In this document: one piece after another, positions 33,790 through 41,968 of the stretch
How the letters are laid out: each line of letters opens with the position of its first letter
Numbering within the stretch: position 1 is the first letter of the stretch
NCBI RefSeq assembly: GCF_934643405.1
Contig: NZ_CAKUCL010000016.1
Location: forward strand, 1 to 52,862
Source: an uncultured Actinoplanes sp.
GTDB taxonomy: Bacteria > Actinomycetota > Actinomycetes > Mycobacteriales > Micromonosporaceae
DNA: 52,862 nt
Direction of reading: 5' to 3'
Made by a program: the position numbers and the translations under genes
Notes under the pieces: generated by a model
Told to the model about the DNA's origin: nothing
The model's input: only the letters and a program-made list of their open reading frames with translations
The model's database searches: none

Positions 33790-35259
33790 ATGTTGAGCTA
33801 CTGGAGCCCGGATCGGGTGGATGAACGGCGAGGTCCGAACAGGAGTTCGGCGACTCGTTGGGAGACACGGTATCGAGCCAAGCTTGCACTGATCGACGGC
33901 TTGGCCGGCGCACTGGGCGCCGGCGCCGGCTACCTGGTCCGGCCCGGTGCTGACCGCGACGTCTGGGACGGCGACGCCTACACCGCCGTCGCGCTGGTGG
34001 CCCCGCTGGCGTGGGCCGTCGTCCTCGCCGCGGTGCAGGCTCGCGCGCCGCGTTCCCTAGGCGACGGCCGGACCGACGGACGCGATGTCCTGGTCGGCGC
34101 CGCCGTGGTGCTCGCCGGCGTCGCGTGGCTGACCTGGGCGACCCCGGTCCAGGTGCCCCGCGACTTCATCCTGCTGATGCTGGCCGTGGCCGTCGGCGCC
34201 ACCCTGGGCGGGCGCACCCTGCTGCGGCTGGATCTGCGGCGTCGCCGGATCCGGGGGCAGTGCCAGCACCGCGTGCTCGCCGTCGGACGCGGACAGGCGA
34301 TAGAGGCGTTGATGACGCAGCTGCGCCGCGACAAGCACCACAGTGCCCGCCTGGTGGGCTGCTGTGTGCCGGCGTCGCGCGACGACGCCTCGCCGGCGCT
34401 CGACGGCATCCCGGTGAGCAGCGGATTCACCGACGTCGTCGGCGCGATGCAGCGGGTCGGCGCGGACACGGTGGCCGTGCTGCCGTGCCCCGAGCTGAAC
34501 CCGGTCGACCTGCGCCGGCTCGCCTGGTCGGTCGAGAACCATGCCACCCGCTTCGTCATGATCCCCGGCCTGGTGGACGTCGCCGGCCCCCGCCTCGCCG
34601 TCGGACCGGTGGGCGCCCTGCCGGTGCTGCACGTCCGGCACGCCAGGTTGTCCGGCCCCGGCTGGCTCGTCAAGGGCCTCATCGACCGGTCAGTCGCGCT
34701 GTTCGCGCTGCTGCTGCTGGCTCCGGTGCTGCTCGGCATCGCGCTTCTCATCCGGTTGAGGTCGCCGGGCCCCGCGCTGTTCCGCCAGACCCGCGTCGGC
34801 GTGCACGGGCGCGAGTTCACGCTCTTCAAGTTCCGCACCATGCACGTGGGCGCCGAGCGTCAGCGGGCCGCACTCACCGTCACCAACATCAACGCGGACG
34901 GGCTGCTGTTCAAGGTGCGCGACGATCCCCGGATCACCCCGATCGGCGCGGTGCTGCGCCGCTGGTCGCTGGACGAGCTGCCGCAGCTGCTGAACGTCCT
35001 CGGCGGCACCATGTCGCTGGTCGGTCCCCGGCCGCCGTTGCCGGAGGAGGTCGCCCGCTACGGCGCGTACGTGTCGCGACGGCTGGCGGTCAAGCCCGGA
35101 CTGACCGGTCTCTGGCAGATCAGCGGCCGCTCCGACCTGTCCTGGGAGGAGGCGGTCCGGCTCGATCTGCAATACGTCGACAACTGGTCGCTCGGCCTGG
35201 ACGCGGCCGTGCTGTGGCGCACCCTCCCCGCTGTCCTGCACCGCACCGGCGCCTACTGA
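33790..35259 (+). CDS. Polyprenyl-phosphate sugar-1-phosphate transferase (initiating glycosyltransferase)
   Basis: 489 residues from ATG 33790; a TTG at 33778 (GGGA upstream) is possible. The N-terminal 60% has several membrane helices (about 35-55, 65-85, 100-120, then 120-300 with a CoA-binding-like/Rossmann part around GRGQAIEALMTQL) and one helix at about 300-325 (SVALFALLLLAPVLLGIALL). The C-terminal catalytic domain (bacterial sugar transferase) includes RSPGPALFRQTRVGVHGREF, LFKFRTMH, RDDPRITPIGAVLRRWSLDELPQLLNVL, MSLVGPRPPLPEE and VKPGLTGLWQISGRS. These enzymes (WbaP/CpsE/ExoY type) transfer a sugar-1-phosphate to undecaprenyl phosphate, so this protein should start the repeat unit. 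Confidence 0.93.
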   Translation: MLSYWSPDRVDERRGPNRSSATRWETRYRAKLALIDGLAGALGAGAGYLVRPGADRDVWDGDAYTAVALVAPLAWAVVLAAVQARAPRSLGDGRTDGRDVLVGAAVVLAGVAWLTWATPVQVPRDFILLMLAVAVGATLGGRTLLRLDLRRRRIRGQCQHRVLAVGRGQAIEALMTQLRRDKHHSARLVGCCVPASRDDASPALDGIPVSSGFTDVVGAMQRVGADTVAVLPCPELNPVDLRRLAWSVENHATRFVMIPGLVDVAGPRLAVGPVGALPVLHVRHARLSGPGWLVKGLIDRSVALFALLLLAPVLLGIALLIRLRSPGPALFRQTRVGVHGREFTLFKFRTMHVGAERQRAALTVTNINADGLLFKVRDDPRITPIGAVLRRWSLDELPQLLNVLGGTMSLVGPRPPLPEEVARYGAYVSRRLAVKPGLTGLWQISGRSDLSWEEAVRLDLQYVDNWSLGLDAAVLWRTLPAVLHRTGAY

Positions 35260-35291
35260 TCCCCCGACGCGAACCCAGGAGCTTCCCCACC

Positions 35292-35912
35292 ATGATCACC
35301 GTCCTCATCTGTGACCACCATCAGCTCTTCGCCGAGACGTTCGCGAGCGCCGTGCGGGCGGCGGGCGCCGACGTCCGGGTCGCGGCCGATCCCGCCGAAG
35401 CCCTCGCGAGGCTGTCGCACGCCCCGGCCGACCGGGTCGTGATGAGCCTGCACTTCCCGGAGCAGACCGGGACGGCGGCGATACGCCAGATGCGCCTGCG
35501 GTGGCCGGACACGCACGTCTGCGGCCTCGGCACCGTGGAGCGGGACATCGAACGGTCGCTCGGCGTGCCCGCTGTGCTGAGCAAGCACCGGCCGCTCGCC
35601 GAGCTTGTCGAGGCGGTGGTGCGCGGCGGTGTGACACCGAGCCCGGCGGTGGTGCCGGGCGTCCGGCGTCACCGGCCGGCACACACGTCGCGGGTGGACG
35701 CGGCCACCCTCGCGGCCCAGTTCCTCACCGACCGCGAACGCGACGTGCTGCGCCTGCTGGTGGGCGCGCAGCCGACCGGGCAGATCGCCCACGAACTCGG
35801 CATCAGCGTCACCACCACCCGTGGCTACGTCCAGTCGATCCTGTCCAAGCTCGGCGTGCACTCCCGCGTGCAGGCGGTCTCCTACGCCGTACGGCATTCG
35901 GTGGTGTCTTGA
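35292..35912 (+). CDS. LuxR-type response regulator with degenerate receiver
   Basis: 206 residues from ATG 35292 (AGGAG 11 bases upstream). The receiver-like domain (about 1-120) lacks the phospho-acceptor: where VVLMD is expected the sequence reads VVMSLHFPE with Ser52; only one acidic residue of the DD pocket remains (CDHH). Lys98 is kept (VLSKHRP). The C-terminal LuxR helix-turn-helix (about 140-205) is intact: LTDRERDVLRLLVGAQPTGQIAHELGISVTTTRGYVQSILSKLGVHSR. It is therefore probably not controlled by phosphorylation; pseudo-receivers may bind a ligand or protein. It sits between the priming transferase and the lectin-like genes of the exopolysaccharide locus, a likely local regulator. 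Confidence 0.88.
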   Translation: MITVLICDHHQLFAETFASAVRAAGADVRVAADPAEALARLSHAPADRVVMSLHFPEQTGTAAIRQMRLRWPDTHVCGLGTVERDIERSLGVPAVLSKHRPLAELVEAVVRGGVTPSPAVVPGVRRHRPAHTSRVDAATLAAQFLTDRERDVLRLLVGAQPTGQIAHELGISVTTTRGYVQSILSKLGVHSRVQAVSYAVRHSVVS

Positions 35913-36025
35913 CCGGCCGGCCGGGGGTCCCGGGCCTGGCGGCCCGCGCATGGGGGGCTGCGCGGGCCGCCGCACTACGCCATTCGAACTGCCTCGCCCG
36001 GGCCGCCCGCCGGTATGAACGAAAG

Positions 36026-36970
36026 ATGTTCGCCGGATTCGTCGTGGCCGTCGTGGCGGTGCTGCTGGCGGTGGTCGCCGTGTCGTTCGCCGGATCGCCG
36101 CGCGACCGGCCGCCGCCACCGGCGGGACAGCTGCCGGTGGTCGCCGGATGGTGGCGCACGCAGCTCGACGCCGTCCCGCTGGGGACCGCCGAGAGCGACA
36201 ACGACGTCGCCGCGGCGCTGGCGCGGCAGTGGTCGCACTTCGGCCAGGGCGAAGCCGCGGCGTACGGCCTGCCCGAGGTGGCGTCGGCCCGGCGTGACGG
36301 CCTGCCGGCGCCACCCGGCGGCGACGACCACGCCATCACGCTCGACCATGAACCGGGAGATCCCGCGTCGCACCGCAAGCTCTACAAGTCGTTCAGCGCG
36401 GCCAGCTGGCCGGCGGGCACCGAGCCGTTCAGCCAGCGGGACGGCTCCCCGACGGACGTGTCCGCTCGATACATCGTCTACGAGTACATCGACGCCGCGC
36501 GGCTGCGCCTGACCGAACGCGGCTGGGTCAACCTGGCGCAGCTGAAGGAGGGCTATGCCACCGCCGATGGACGGCAGACGAGTGATCCGTCCTGGTGGCT
36601 CGTGGTGTACGACCGCGACGGGCAGTTGTATCTCGACCTCGCGCACTACAACGAGGGCCGCATCGCGGGACGGCGGCTGGATTTCCGGCCGTACCTGAAC
36701 CGGTGGCTCAAGATCGAGCTTCGGGTCTACCAGCACGACCGCCTCGAGGTGTACCTCGACGACCAGCTCTTCGACGTCGGCCGCCAGACCGAGTACCCGG
36801 TGGGCCGCATGCGGTACGCGGGCCGGCCGATCGCGCCCGGTGGTCCGGCGGTCACCCGCGAGGAAGGCTGGATCTTCGGTGCGGGCAACTACTCGAACCC
36901 GTCCGATCCCAGCTCCGGCAGCCTGGTGCACGTGGGACCCGCTGCCGTGCTGCCGTTGCCGCAGCCGTGA
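36026..36970 (+). CDS. Membrane-anchored lectin/glucanase-fold protein of the exopolysaccharide locus
   Basis: 314 residues from ATG 36026, with an N-terminal signal anchor MFAGFVVAVVAVLLAVVAVS (1-20) and an exported remainder after a Pro-rich linker. The body (about 90-300) reads as a beta-jelly-roll of the polysaccharide-lyase/LamG look: LDHEPGDPASHRKLYKSFSA, RYIVYEYIDAARLRLTERG, WWLVVYDRDGQLYLDLAHY, WLKIELRVYQHDRLEVYLDDQL, EEGWIFGAGNYSNPSDPSSG. It ends 16 bases before the next gene. Function unproven; probably binds or modifies the polymer. The ribosome site is weak. Confidence 0.75.
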   Translation: MFAGFVVAVVAVLLAVVAVSFAGSPRDRPPPPAGQLPVVAGWWRTQLDAVPLGTAESDNDVAAALARQWSHFGQGEAAAYGLPEVASARRDGLPAPPGGDDHAITLDHEPGDPASHRKLYKSFSAASWPAGTEPFSQRDGSPTDVSARYIVYEYIDAARLRLTERGWVNLAQLKEGYATADGRQTSDPSWWLVVYDRDGQLYLDLAHYNEGRIAGRRLDFRPYLNRWLKIELRVYQHDRLEVYLDDQLFDVGRQTEYPVGRMRYAGRPIAPGGPAVTREEGWIFGAGNYSNPSDPSSGSLVHVGPAAVLPLPQP

Positions 36971-36986
36971 CACCGAAGGGTTTGCG

Positions 36987-37916
36987 ATGACTTCGATGCG
37001 AGGGTGCTGCACCGGCGCCGTGGCCGCCCTGGCCCTGTTCCTGACCGCCGGGTGCGGCGGTGCCGCCCTGCCGCCCACCGGCGATCTGACCGATGATGTG
37101 ACCCACGAGGTGGCCTGGGCGCCGCCCGCACCGCCGGCGCCGGCCCGTACGACGCTCGATTGGGAGACCGCGCGTCAGCAGAGCGTTCCGCGCGCCGCCC
37201 CACCGGGCTGGTCCGGCGAGTACGCGCCCGGGCTGGTGCATGTGGACAGCGGGCAACCGCAGGTGCGAATCGCGCGGGTGCCGGAACCGGTCCGCGCGGG
37301 CGGGGCCTCGGCCCGGTTCGAGCTGGTCCGCGGCGACCCGGTCATCAACCACAACACCCGGGCGGAGCTGGCCACGCCGATCGAGCCGCGCGACGCCGAG
37401 CGCTGGTACGCCTTCAGCGTCTACCTGCCGGCCGACTGGGCCCGCGACCGCTCGCCGGAGATCCTCGCGCAGTTTCACCAGCACTACGGGATAGGCGGCG
37501 AGCCGCCGCTCGCGATCGGCACGAGGGCCGGTCAATGGGAGCTCCAGACCGCCCGGGATGCACACAGCGACACGGCCCGCGTGGGTGCGTACCGGACCGG
37601 GGGCTGGACCGACTGGCTGGTGCACGCGCGATGGTCGGCCCGGGGCGACGGCCTTCTGCAGATCTGGCGGGACGGTGTGCCGGTGCCGGGCTTCAGCGGC
37701 CTGCGCGGCCCGAACACGTACCGCAGCCGGTACGGCGTCTACCTCAAGGTCGGTCTGTACAAGTGGGACTGGTCGCAGCACAATCCGACCGATACGACTC
37801 GGCGGGTGATGTACCTGGACGAGCTCCGGATCGCCGACACCAGGGCCGGGGTGGCCGTGCCCGGCCCGCCGGCACCGGTGGGCTACGGGGCCCCGCCGGC
37901 CGCGCCGGTGCGGTAG
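36987..37916 (+). CDS. Lipoprotein with polysaccharide-lyase-like (heparin lyase I-type) fold
   Basis: 309 residues from ATG 36987 (GAAGGG upstream). Lipobox LTAGC, Cys23. The region after a Pro-rich linker fits the family of secreted heparin-lyase-I/PL20-like jelly rolls: RFELVRGDPVINHNTRAELA, RWYAFSVYLPADWARDRSPEILAQFHQHY, WELQTARDAHSDTARVG, WTDWLVHARWSARGDGLLQIWRDG, YLKVGLYKWDWSQHN. It could cleave or trim the polymer during assembly or release, but activity cannot be read. Its last 34 bases overlap the end of the convergent glycosyltransferase gene. Confidence 0.82.
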   Translation: MTSMRGCCTGAVAALALFLTAGCGGAALPPTGDLTDDVTHEVAWAPPAPPAPARTTLDWETARQQSVPRAAPPGWSGEYAPGLVHVDSGQPQVRIARVPEPVRAGGASARFELVRGDPVINHNTRAELATPIEPRDAERWYAFSVYLPADWARDRSPEILAQFHQHYGIGGEPPLAIGTRAGQWELQTARDAHSDTARVGAYRTGGWTDWLVHARWSARGDGLLQIWRDGVPVPGFSGLRGPNTYRSRYGVYLKVGLYKWDWSQHNPTDTTRRVMYLDELRIADTRAGVAVPGPPAPVGYGAPPAAPVR

Positions 37917-38950
37917 AACGCCGCCAGCCGCTCCAACGCGACCCCGGGGGAGTGTGACCGCAGGTACCGGGCCCGGCCGGCGGCGCCGTCGTGCCCGGCC
38001 CGCTCCGGGTCGCGCAGGTATCCGATGAGGGCGTCCGCCAGCCGGTCGGCGTCCCCCGGCTCGACGACGGCCCCCGCTCCGGCGAGCAGGCGGGGCATCG
38101 CGCCCACCGTGCTGCCCACCACCGGCCGCCCGGCGGCCATCGCCTCCAGCACGAACATCGGCATGCCCTCCGCCCGCGACGGCAGCACCGCGACCCGCGC
38201 CTCTCCCAGCCGGGCCCTGATCGCCTCGGCGGAGACCGCGCCCAACGCCCGCACCCCGGGAACACCGGCAACGTCGACGCCGCCGTCCGGCCCGGCCACG
38301 AGCAGCAGCGCGCCCGGCACCGCGGCGGTGACCGCGGGCCAGGCCCGCAGGAGCACGTCCACCCCCTTACGACGGGAGACCTCGCCGGCGAACAGCACCA
38401 CCGGTCCGGTGTCCACCGCGCCGCTCGCCGGGGTCCACTGCGGGAAGACAGGTCCCGGGTTGGGCAGCAGCGTGGCGGGCGTCCGCGGCGCGAGACCGCG
38501 CACCGCGGCCAGCGCCGCGTCGTCGAGCACCGCCACCGCGTTCGCCCGCCGCAGCACCAGGCGGTAGAGCGTCCGCCAGGGTGGCTGCCCGCTGGTCGCG
38601 ACGAACTGCGAGCCGTGCACCGTGACGAACACCGGGTGGCCGAGCGCCGCGGCGGCCCGGATCAGTGCCCCTTCCCGCAGGAAGGAGCCGCGGTGGCTCA
38701 CGTGGACGTGCACGAGCGCGCGTTCACCGTGGTGCCGCGCCCGCAGCGCCGCCAGCCGCCCGGCGGCCGTCAAGGCGACGGCCGCACCGGCGCCGCGCGT
38801 GCCCGGCCGCCAGCTGGTCACCTGCCGCACGGTCGTCTGTGCCGAGAGCATGGACACGTAGGTGCGGATCACCGTCGCGATACCACCGACGGCGGTGGGC
38901 TCGGGACCCACCTGCACGACCGGTGGCCAGGCGACATCGATCCGTGGCAT
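37883..38950 (-). CDS. Glycosyltransferase family 4-type protein
   Basis: 355 residues from ATG 38950; the ribosome site is poor and a GTG three codons upstream is possible. Two Rossmann-like halves: N-terminal VAWPPVVQVGPEPTAVGGIATVIRTYVSML, VHVHVSHRGSFLREG; C-terminal donor site GPVVLFAGEVSRRKGVDVLLRAW, VAVLPSRAEGMPMFVLEAMAAGRPVVGSTVGAMP with the E-x7-E-like signature of GT-B enzymes (EGMPMFVLEA). It is the only glycosyltransferase of the locus on the minus strand. Divergent from the Wzz gene (142 bases between starts), so shared control is likely. Confidence 0.9.
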   Translation of the reverse strand: MPRIDVAWPPVVQVGPEPTAVGGIATVIRTYVSMLSAQTTVRQVTSWRPGTRGAGAAVALTAAGRLAALRARHHGERALVHVHVSHRGSFLREGALIRAAAALGHPVFVTVHGSQFVATSGQPPWRTLYRLVLRRANAVAVLDDAALAAVRGLAPRTPATLLPNPGPVFPQWTPASGAVDTGPVVLFAGEVSRRKGVDVLLRAWPAVTAAVPGALLLVAGPDGGVDVAGVPGVRALGAVSAEAIRARLGEARVAVLPSRAEGMPMFVLEAMAAGRPVVGSTVGAMPRLLAGAGAVVEPGDADRLADALIGYLRDPERAGHDGAAGRARYLRSHSPGVALERLAAFYRTGAAGGAP

Positions 38951-39092
38951 GGCTGTCACGCCAGCATCGTGCCCGCGGCGCGAGTCGCCCGGACCCTGCA
39001 GCAGACGTAGTCCTGTTGCCGGATCACTACGCGCCGCAATATCCGTAGCGTGCCCACCGTCAGTCCTGAGGCGTAGCAAGGAGTCGGTGCTC

Positions 39093-40691
39093 ATGTCGGT
39101 CCGCGATTTTCTCCGGCTCCTGCGGCGAAATGTGATCGTCATGGTGGTGTGCCTCGTCGCGGGGGTGGCGCTCGGAGGGTTCGCGGCTCTGCACCAGCCC
39201 TCGTACTACACCACCCACACCCGGCTGTTCGTGTCGAGCAACGGCAGCGACTCCACCGACACCCTGCTGCAGAACAGCAATCTGGTGCTGGACCGGGTCC
39301 CGTCGTACGCCTCGATGGTGAACTCCCCGCTGGTGCTGAGCCAGGTGGCGCAGCGCCTGGGCCGTACCGAGCCGGTGCAGTCGATGGCCGGACGCATCAC
39401 GGCGACCAACCCGTTGCAGACCGCGCTGATCGACATAACCGTGCGCGACACCACGGCCCGCCGGGCGTACGAGCTGGCCGCGGCCGTCTCGGCCGCGGTG
39501 ATGTCGGTGGTGCCGAGGCTCGAGACGGCGGCCACCGGCTTCGTCCCGATCAAGATCACTCTGGTGAGTCAGCCGGAGATGCCCGCCCGCGCGGACCTCG
39601 GGCCGGCGGCCTCCCGGCTGGCACTGGGCATTCTGCTCGGCCTGCTTCTCGGCACGGTGATCGTGGTCGGCGGAGAGCTGCTCAACGCCCGGCTCGAGGA
39701 TCCCGAGCAGTTGCGCACCAAGCTGAACCTGGCCCCGCTCGGCGTCCTCGCCGGCGGCCGGAGGGGCGACCGTGCCGCGCCACCGGACGACGCGTACTGG
39801 GCCTCGCGGGCCGGTGAGGGCTATCGGCAGCTGCGGGCCAATCTGCGGGCACTCGTCGCCTCCGACGGGTTGCGTTCGATCCTGGTCACCGGACCGCACG
39901 ACGACGACGGCGCCGCGACGGTCGCGCAGAACCTGGCCATCGCCCTGAGCCGGGTCCGGCTGCGGGTCCTGCTGATCGAGGCGGATCTGCGGCATCCGCG
40001 GTTCGCGGCGGCGCTGGGCATCGGGGACACCACCGCCGGCCGGGCCGGCGGCGAGGCCGGGTTGGCCGCGGTGCTGGCCGGCGACCGGGATGTCGACATG
40101 GCGATCTACTCGTGGGGGGACGGCGCGCTGCGCGTGCTCCCGGCCGGTACGGCGGCGGGCGCGTCCGGCGAGTTGCTGGCGTCCGGCGCGATGCGGGATC
40201 TGCTCGCCCGGCTGGAGCAGCGGTTCGACCTGCTGATCATCAGTGCGCCGCCGATGCTGGAGGTCGCCGACGCGGCGGTCCTCGCCGCCGGGGTGGACGG
40301 TGTGGTGCTCACCTCGCGCATCGGCGGCACCCGGTGGACCGCGGTGCGGCAATCGCTTCAGGCGCTGCACGACGCCGGGGCGCGAGTGCTCGGTGCCGCG
40401 GTGCTGGGCAAGACCCGTGGCGCGGGCCGCGCCTCGCCCGACGCGTTGACCACCCCGGTCGCGGCCCCGCAGTGGCCGGCCCCCGGCCGCCCGGTTGCGG
40501 CGGCGCGGGCGAACGGCACCCCGCGGCGGTTCACCAAGCCCGGCGGGCCGACCGGCGCCGGCCCCGTCCCGGAGCAGCTCACCGCGGCACGGGGCGTTGC
40601 CGCCGTCGGCAAGACGGTCGAGGCCCCGGCGCACCACCGCACGACGAACAACCGGACCGAGCAACCGAACGACACGGGGAGATGGGCATGA
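39093..40691 (+). CDS. Wzz-type polysaccharide co-polymerase fused to degenerate BY-kinase domain
   Basis: 532 residues from ATG 39093 (AAGGAG at 39078-39083). The Wzz domain has two membrane helices (about 14-34 and 175-195) around a periplasmic loop (TRLFVSSNGSDSTDTLLQNSNLVLD). The C-terminal 240 residues resemble CpsD/BY-kinase, but the nucleotide site is broken: where GEGKST is expected the sequence is DGAAT (G273-A-A-T276, no Lys or Ser), Walker A' is IEADLRHPR instead of IDADLRRP, and the Walker B Asp is Ser384 (LIISAPP). The Tyr-rich tail is missing; a Pro/Ala-rich tail replaces it. It probably still sets chain length as a co-polymerase but without autophosphorylation. Ends ATGA-overlapping the next gene. 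Confidence 0.92.
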   Translation: MSVRDFLRLLRRNVIVMVVCLVAGVALGGFAALHQPSYYTTHTRLFVSSNGSDSTDTLLQNSNLVLDRVPSYASMVNSPLVLSQVAQRLGRTEPVQSMAGRITATNPLQTALIDITVRDTTARRAYELAAAVSAAVMSVVPRLETAATGFVPIKITLVSQPEMPARADLGPAASRLALGILLGLLLGTVIVVGGELLNARLEDPEQLRTKLNLAPLGVLAGGRRGDRAAPPDDAYWASRAGEGYRQLRANLRALVASDGLRSILVTGPHDDDGAATVAQNLAIALSRVRLRVLLIEADLRHPRFAAALGIGDTTAGRAGGEAGLAAVLAGDRDVDMAIYSWGDGALRVLPAGTAAGASGELLASGAMRDLLARLEQRFDLLIISAPPMLEVADAAVLAAGVDGVVLTSRIGGTRWTAVRQSLQALHDAGARVLGAAVLGKTRGAGRASPDALTTPVAAPQWPAPGRPVAAARANGTPRRFTKPGGPTGAGPVPEQLTAARGVAAVGKTVEAPAHHRTTNNRTEQPNDTGRWA

Positions 40692-41968
40692 ACCCGACAG
40701 AGCGGAGCACCCGCGTGGTGGTGGTCGGTCAGGGCTATGTCGGGCTGCCGCTCGCGATGCGTGCGGTCGAGGCCGGGCATCAGGTGACCGGCTACGACGT
40801 CGATACCAACCGCACCAAGCTGCTCAACGCCGGCGAGTCCTACGTGGAGGATGTGCCGGCCGCGGTGCTGCAGGCGGCGCACGAATCCGGCCGGTACGCG
40901 GTGTCGTCGGAGAGCCGCAGCTGCTCCGGGTTCGACGTCGCGGTCATCACCGTGCCGACGCCGCTGCGCGACGGCAACCCCGACCTGTCCTACGTCGAGG
41001 CGGCCGCCCGCACCCTCGGCCGGTTCCTGCGTCCCGGCGCGACCGTCGTGCTCGAGTCGACCACCTACCCCGGCACCACCGAGGAGTTCGTCGCGCCGAT
41101 CCTCGAGGAGGTGTCCGGGCTGCTCGCCGGCACCGACTTCCACCTCGGCTACAGCGCCGAACGCATCGATCCCGGCAACCAGCGGTGGACGTTCGTCACC
41201 ACTCCGAAGGTGGTCTCCGGGGTCGACGAACGCTCGCTGCGCGTCATCGACCGGTTCTACGCGGGCCTGGTCGAGCGGACCGTGCCGGTGGCGTCGGTCC
41301 GCGAGGCCGAGCTCGCGAAGCTGCTGGAGAACACGTTCCGGCATGTCAACATCGCGCTGGTCAACGAGATCGCGATGTTCGCGCACGAGCTCGGCATCGA
41401 CATCTGGAACGTGATCGAGGCCGCCTCCACCAAGCCGTTCGGCTACATGCGGTTCACGCCCGGGCCGGGCGTGGGCGGGCACTGCCTGCCGATCGACCCG
41501 TCGTACCTGTCCTGGCGGGTCAAGCGGTCACTCGGCCGCAGCTTCCGCTTCGTGGAGCTCGCCAACGACGTCAACGAGCACATGCCGGACCACGTGGTGC
41601 ACCGGCTGATGCGGGCGCTGAACCGGTCACACCGGGCGGTCAACGGCGCCCGGATCCTCCTGCTCGGCCTGTCCTACAAGCCCAACACCGGCGACGCCCG
41701 CGAGTCGCCGGCCGTGATGGTGGCCCAGCAGCTGCTCAGTCTCGGCGCGAACGTGCGCGGCGCCGACCCGTACCTGCGCGAGGGTCAGGTGGAGCGGGTG
41801 GTCCGGGTCGAGGTGACGCCGGAGGAGGTCAGCGCGGCCGACGCGGTCGTGGTGCTGACCGATCACGACGACTTCGACTACGACCTGGTGGCGGCGCACG
41901 CGGCCTACGTGCTGGACTGCCGCCGCCGGGTTCCGCGCGACGGCGCCGCCCTGGTCGAGCTGCTGTGA
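40688..41968 (+). CDS. wecC: UDP-N-acetyl-D-mannosamine dehydrogenase-like nucleotide-sugar dehydrogenase
   Basis: 426 residues from ATG 40688 (GGGGAG 6 bases upstream). N-terminal NAD fold VVVVGQGYVGLPLAMRA, then VITVPTPLRDGNPDLSYVEAAA, catalytic block TPGPGVGGHCLPIDPSYLSW with the thioester Cys266 in GGHCLP, the conserved LLENTFRHVNIALVNEIAMF and the C-terminal domain ILLLGLSYKPNTGDARESPA. Intact, so a four-electron oxidation to a uronic acid is expected. The neighbouring epimerase of the WecB type makes UDP-ManNAc likely as substrate (UDP-ManNAcA product), as in enterobacterial common antigen; UDP-GlcNAc or UDP-Glc is not excluded. Overlaps both neighbours (ATGA, TGATG). Confidence 0.88.
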   Translation: MNPTERSTRVVVVGQGYVGLPLAMRAVEAGHQVTGYDVDTNRTKLLNAGESYVEDVPAAVLQAAHESGRYAVSSESRSCSGFDVAVITVPTPLRDGNPDLSYVEAAARTLGRFLRPGATVVLESTTYPGTTEEFVAPILEEVSGLLAGTDFHLGYSAERIDPGNQRWTFVTTPKVVSGVDERSLRVIDRFYAGLVERTVPVASVREAELAKLLENTFRHVNIALVNEIAMFAHELGIDIWNVIEAASTKPFGYMRFTPGPGVGGHCLPIDPSYLSWRVKRSLGRSFRFVELANDVNEHMPDHVVHRLMRALNRSHRAVNGARILLLGLSYKPNTGDARESPAVMVAQQLLSLGANVRGADPYLREGQVERVVRVEVTPEEVSAADAVVVLTDHDDFDYDLVAAHAAYVLDCRRRVPRDGAALVELL

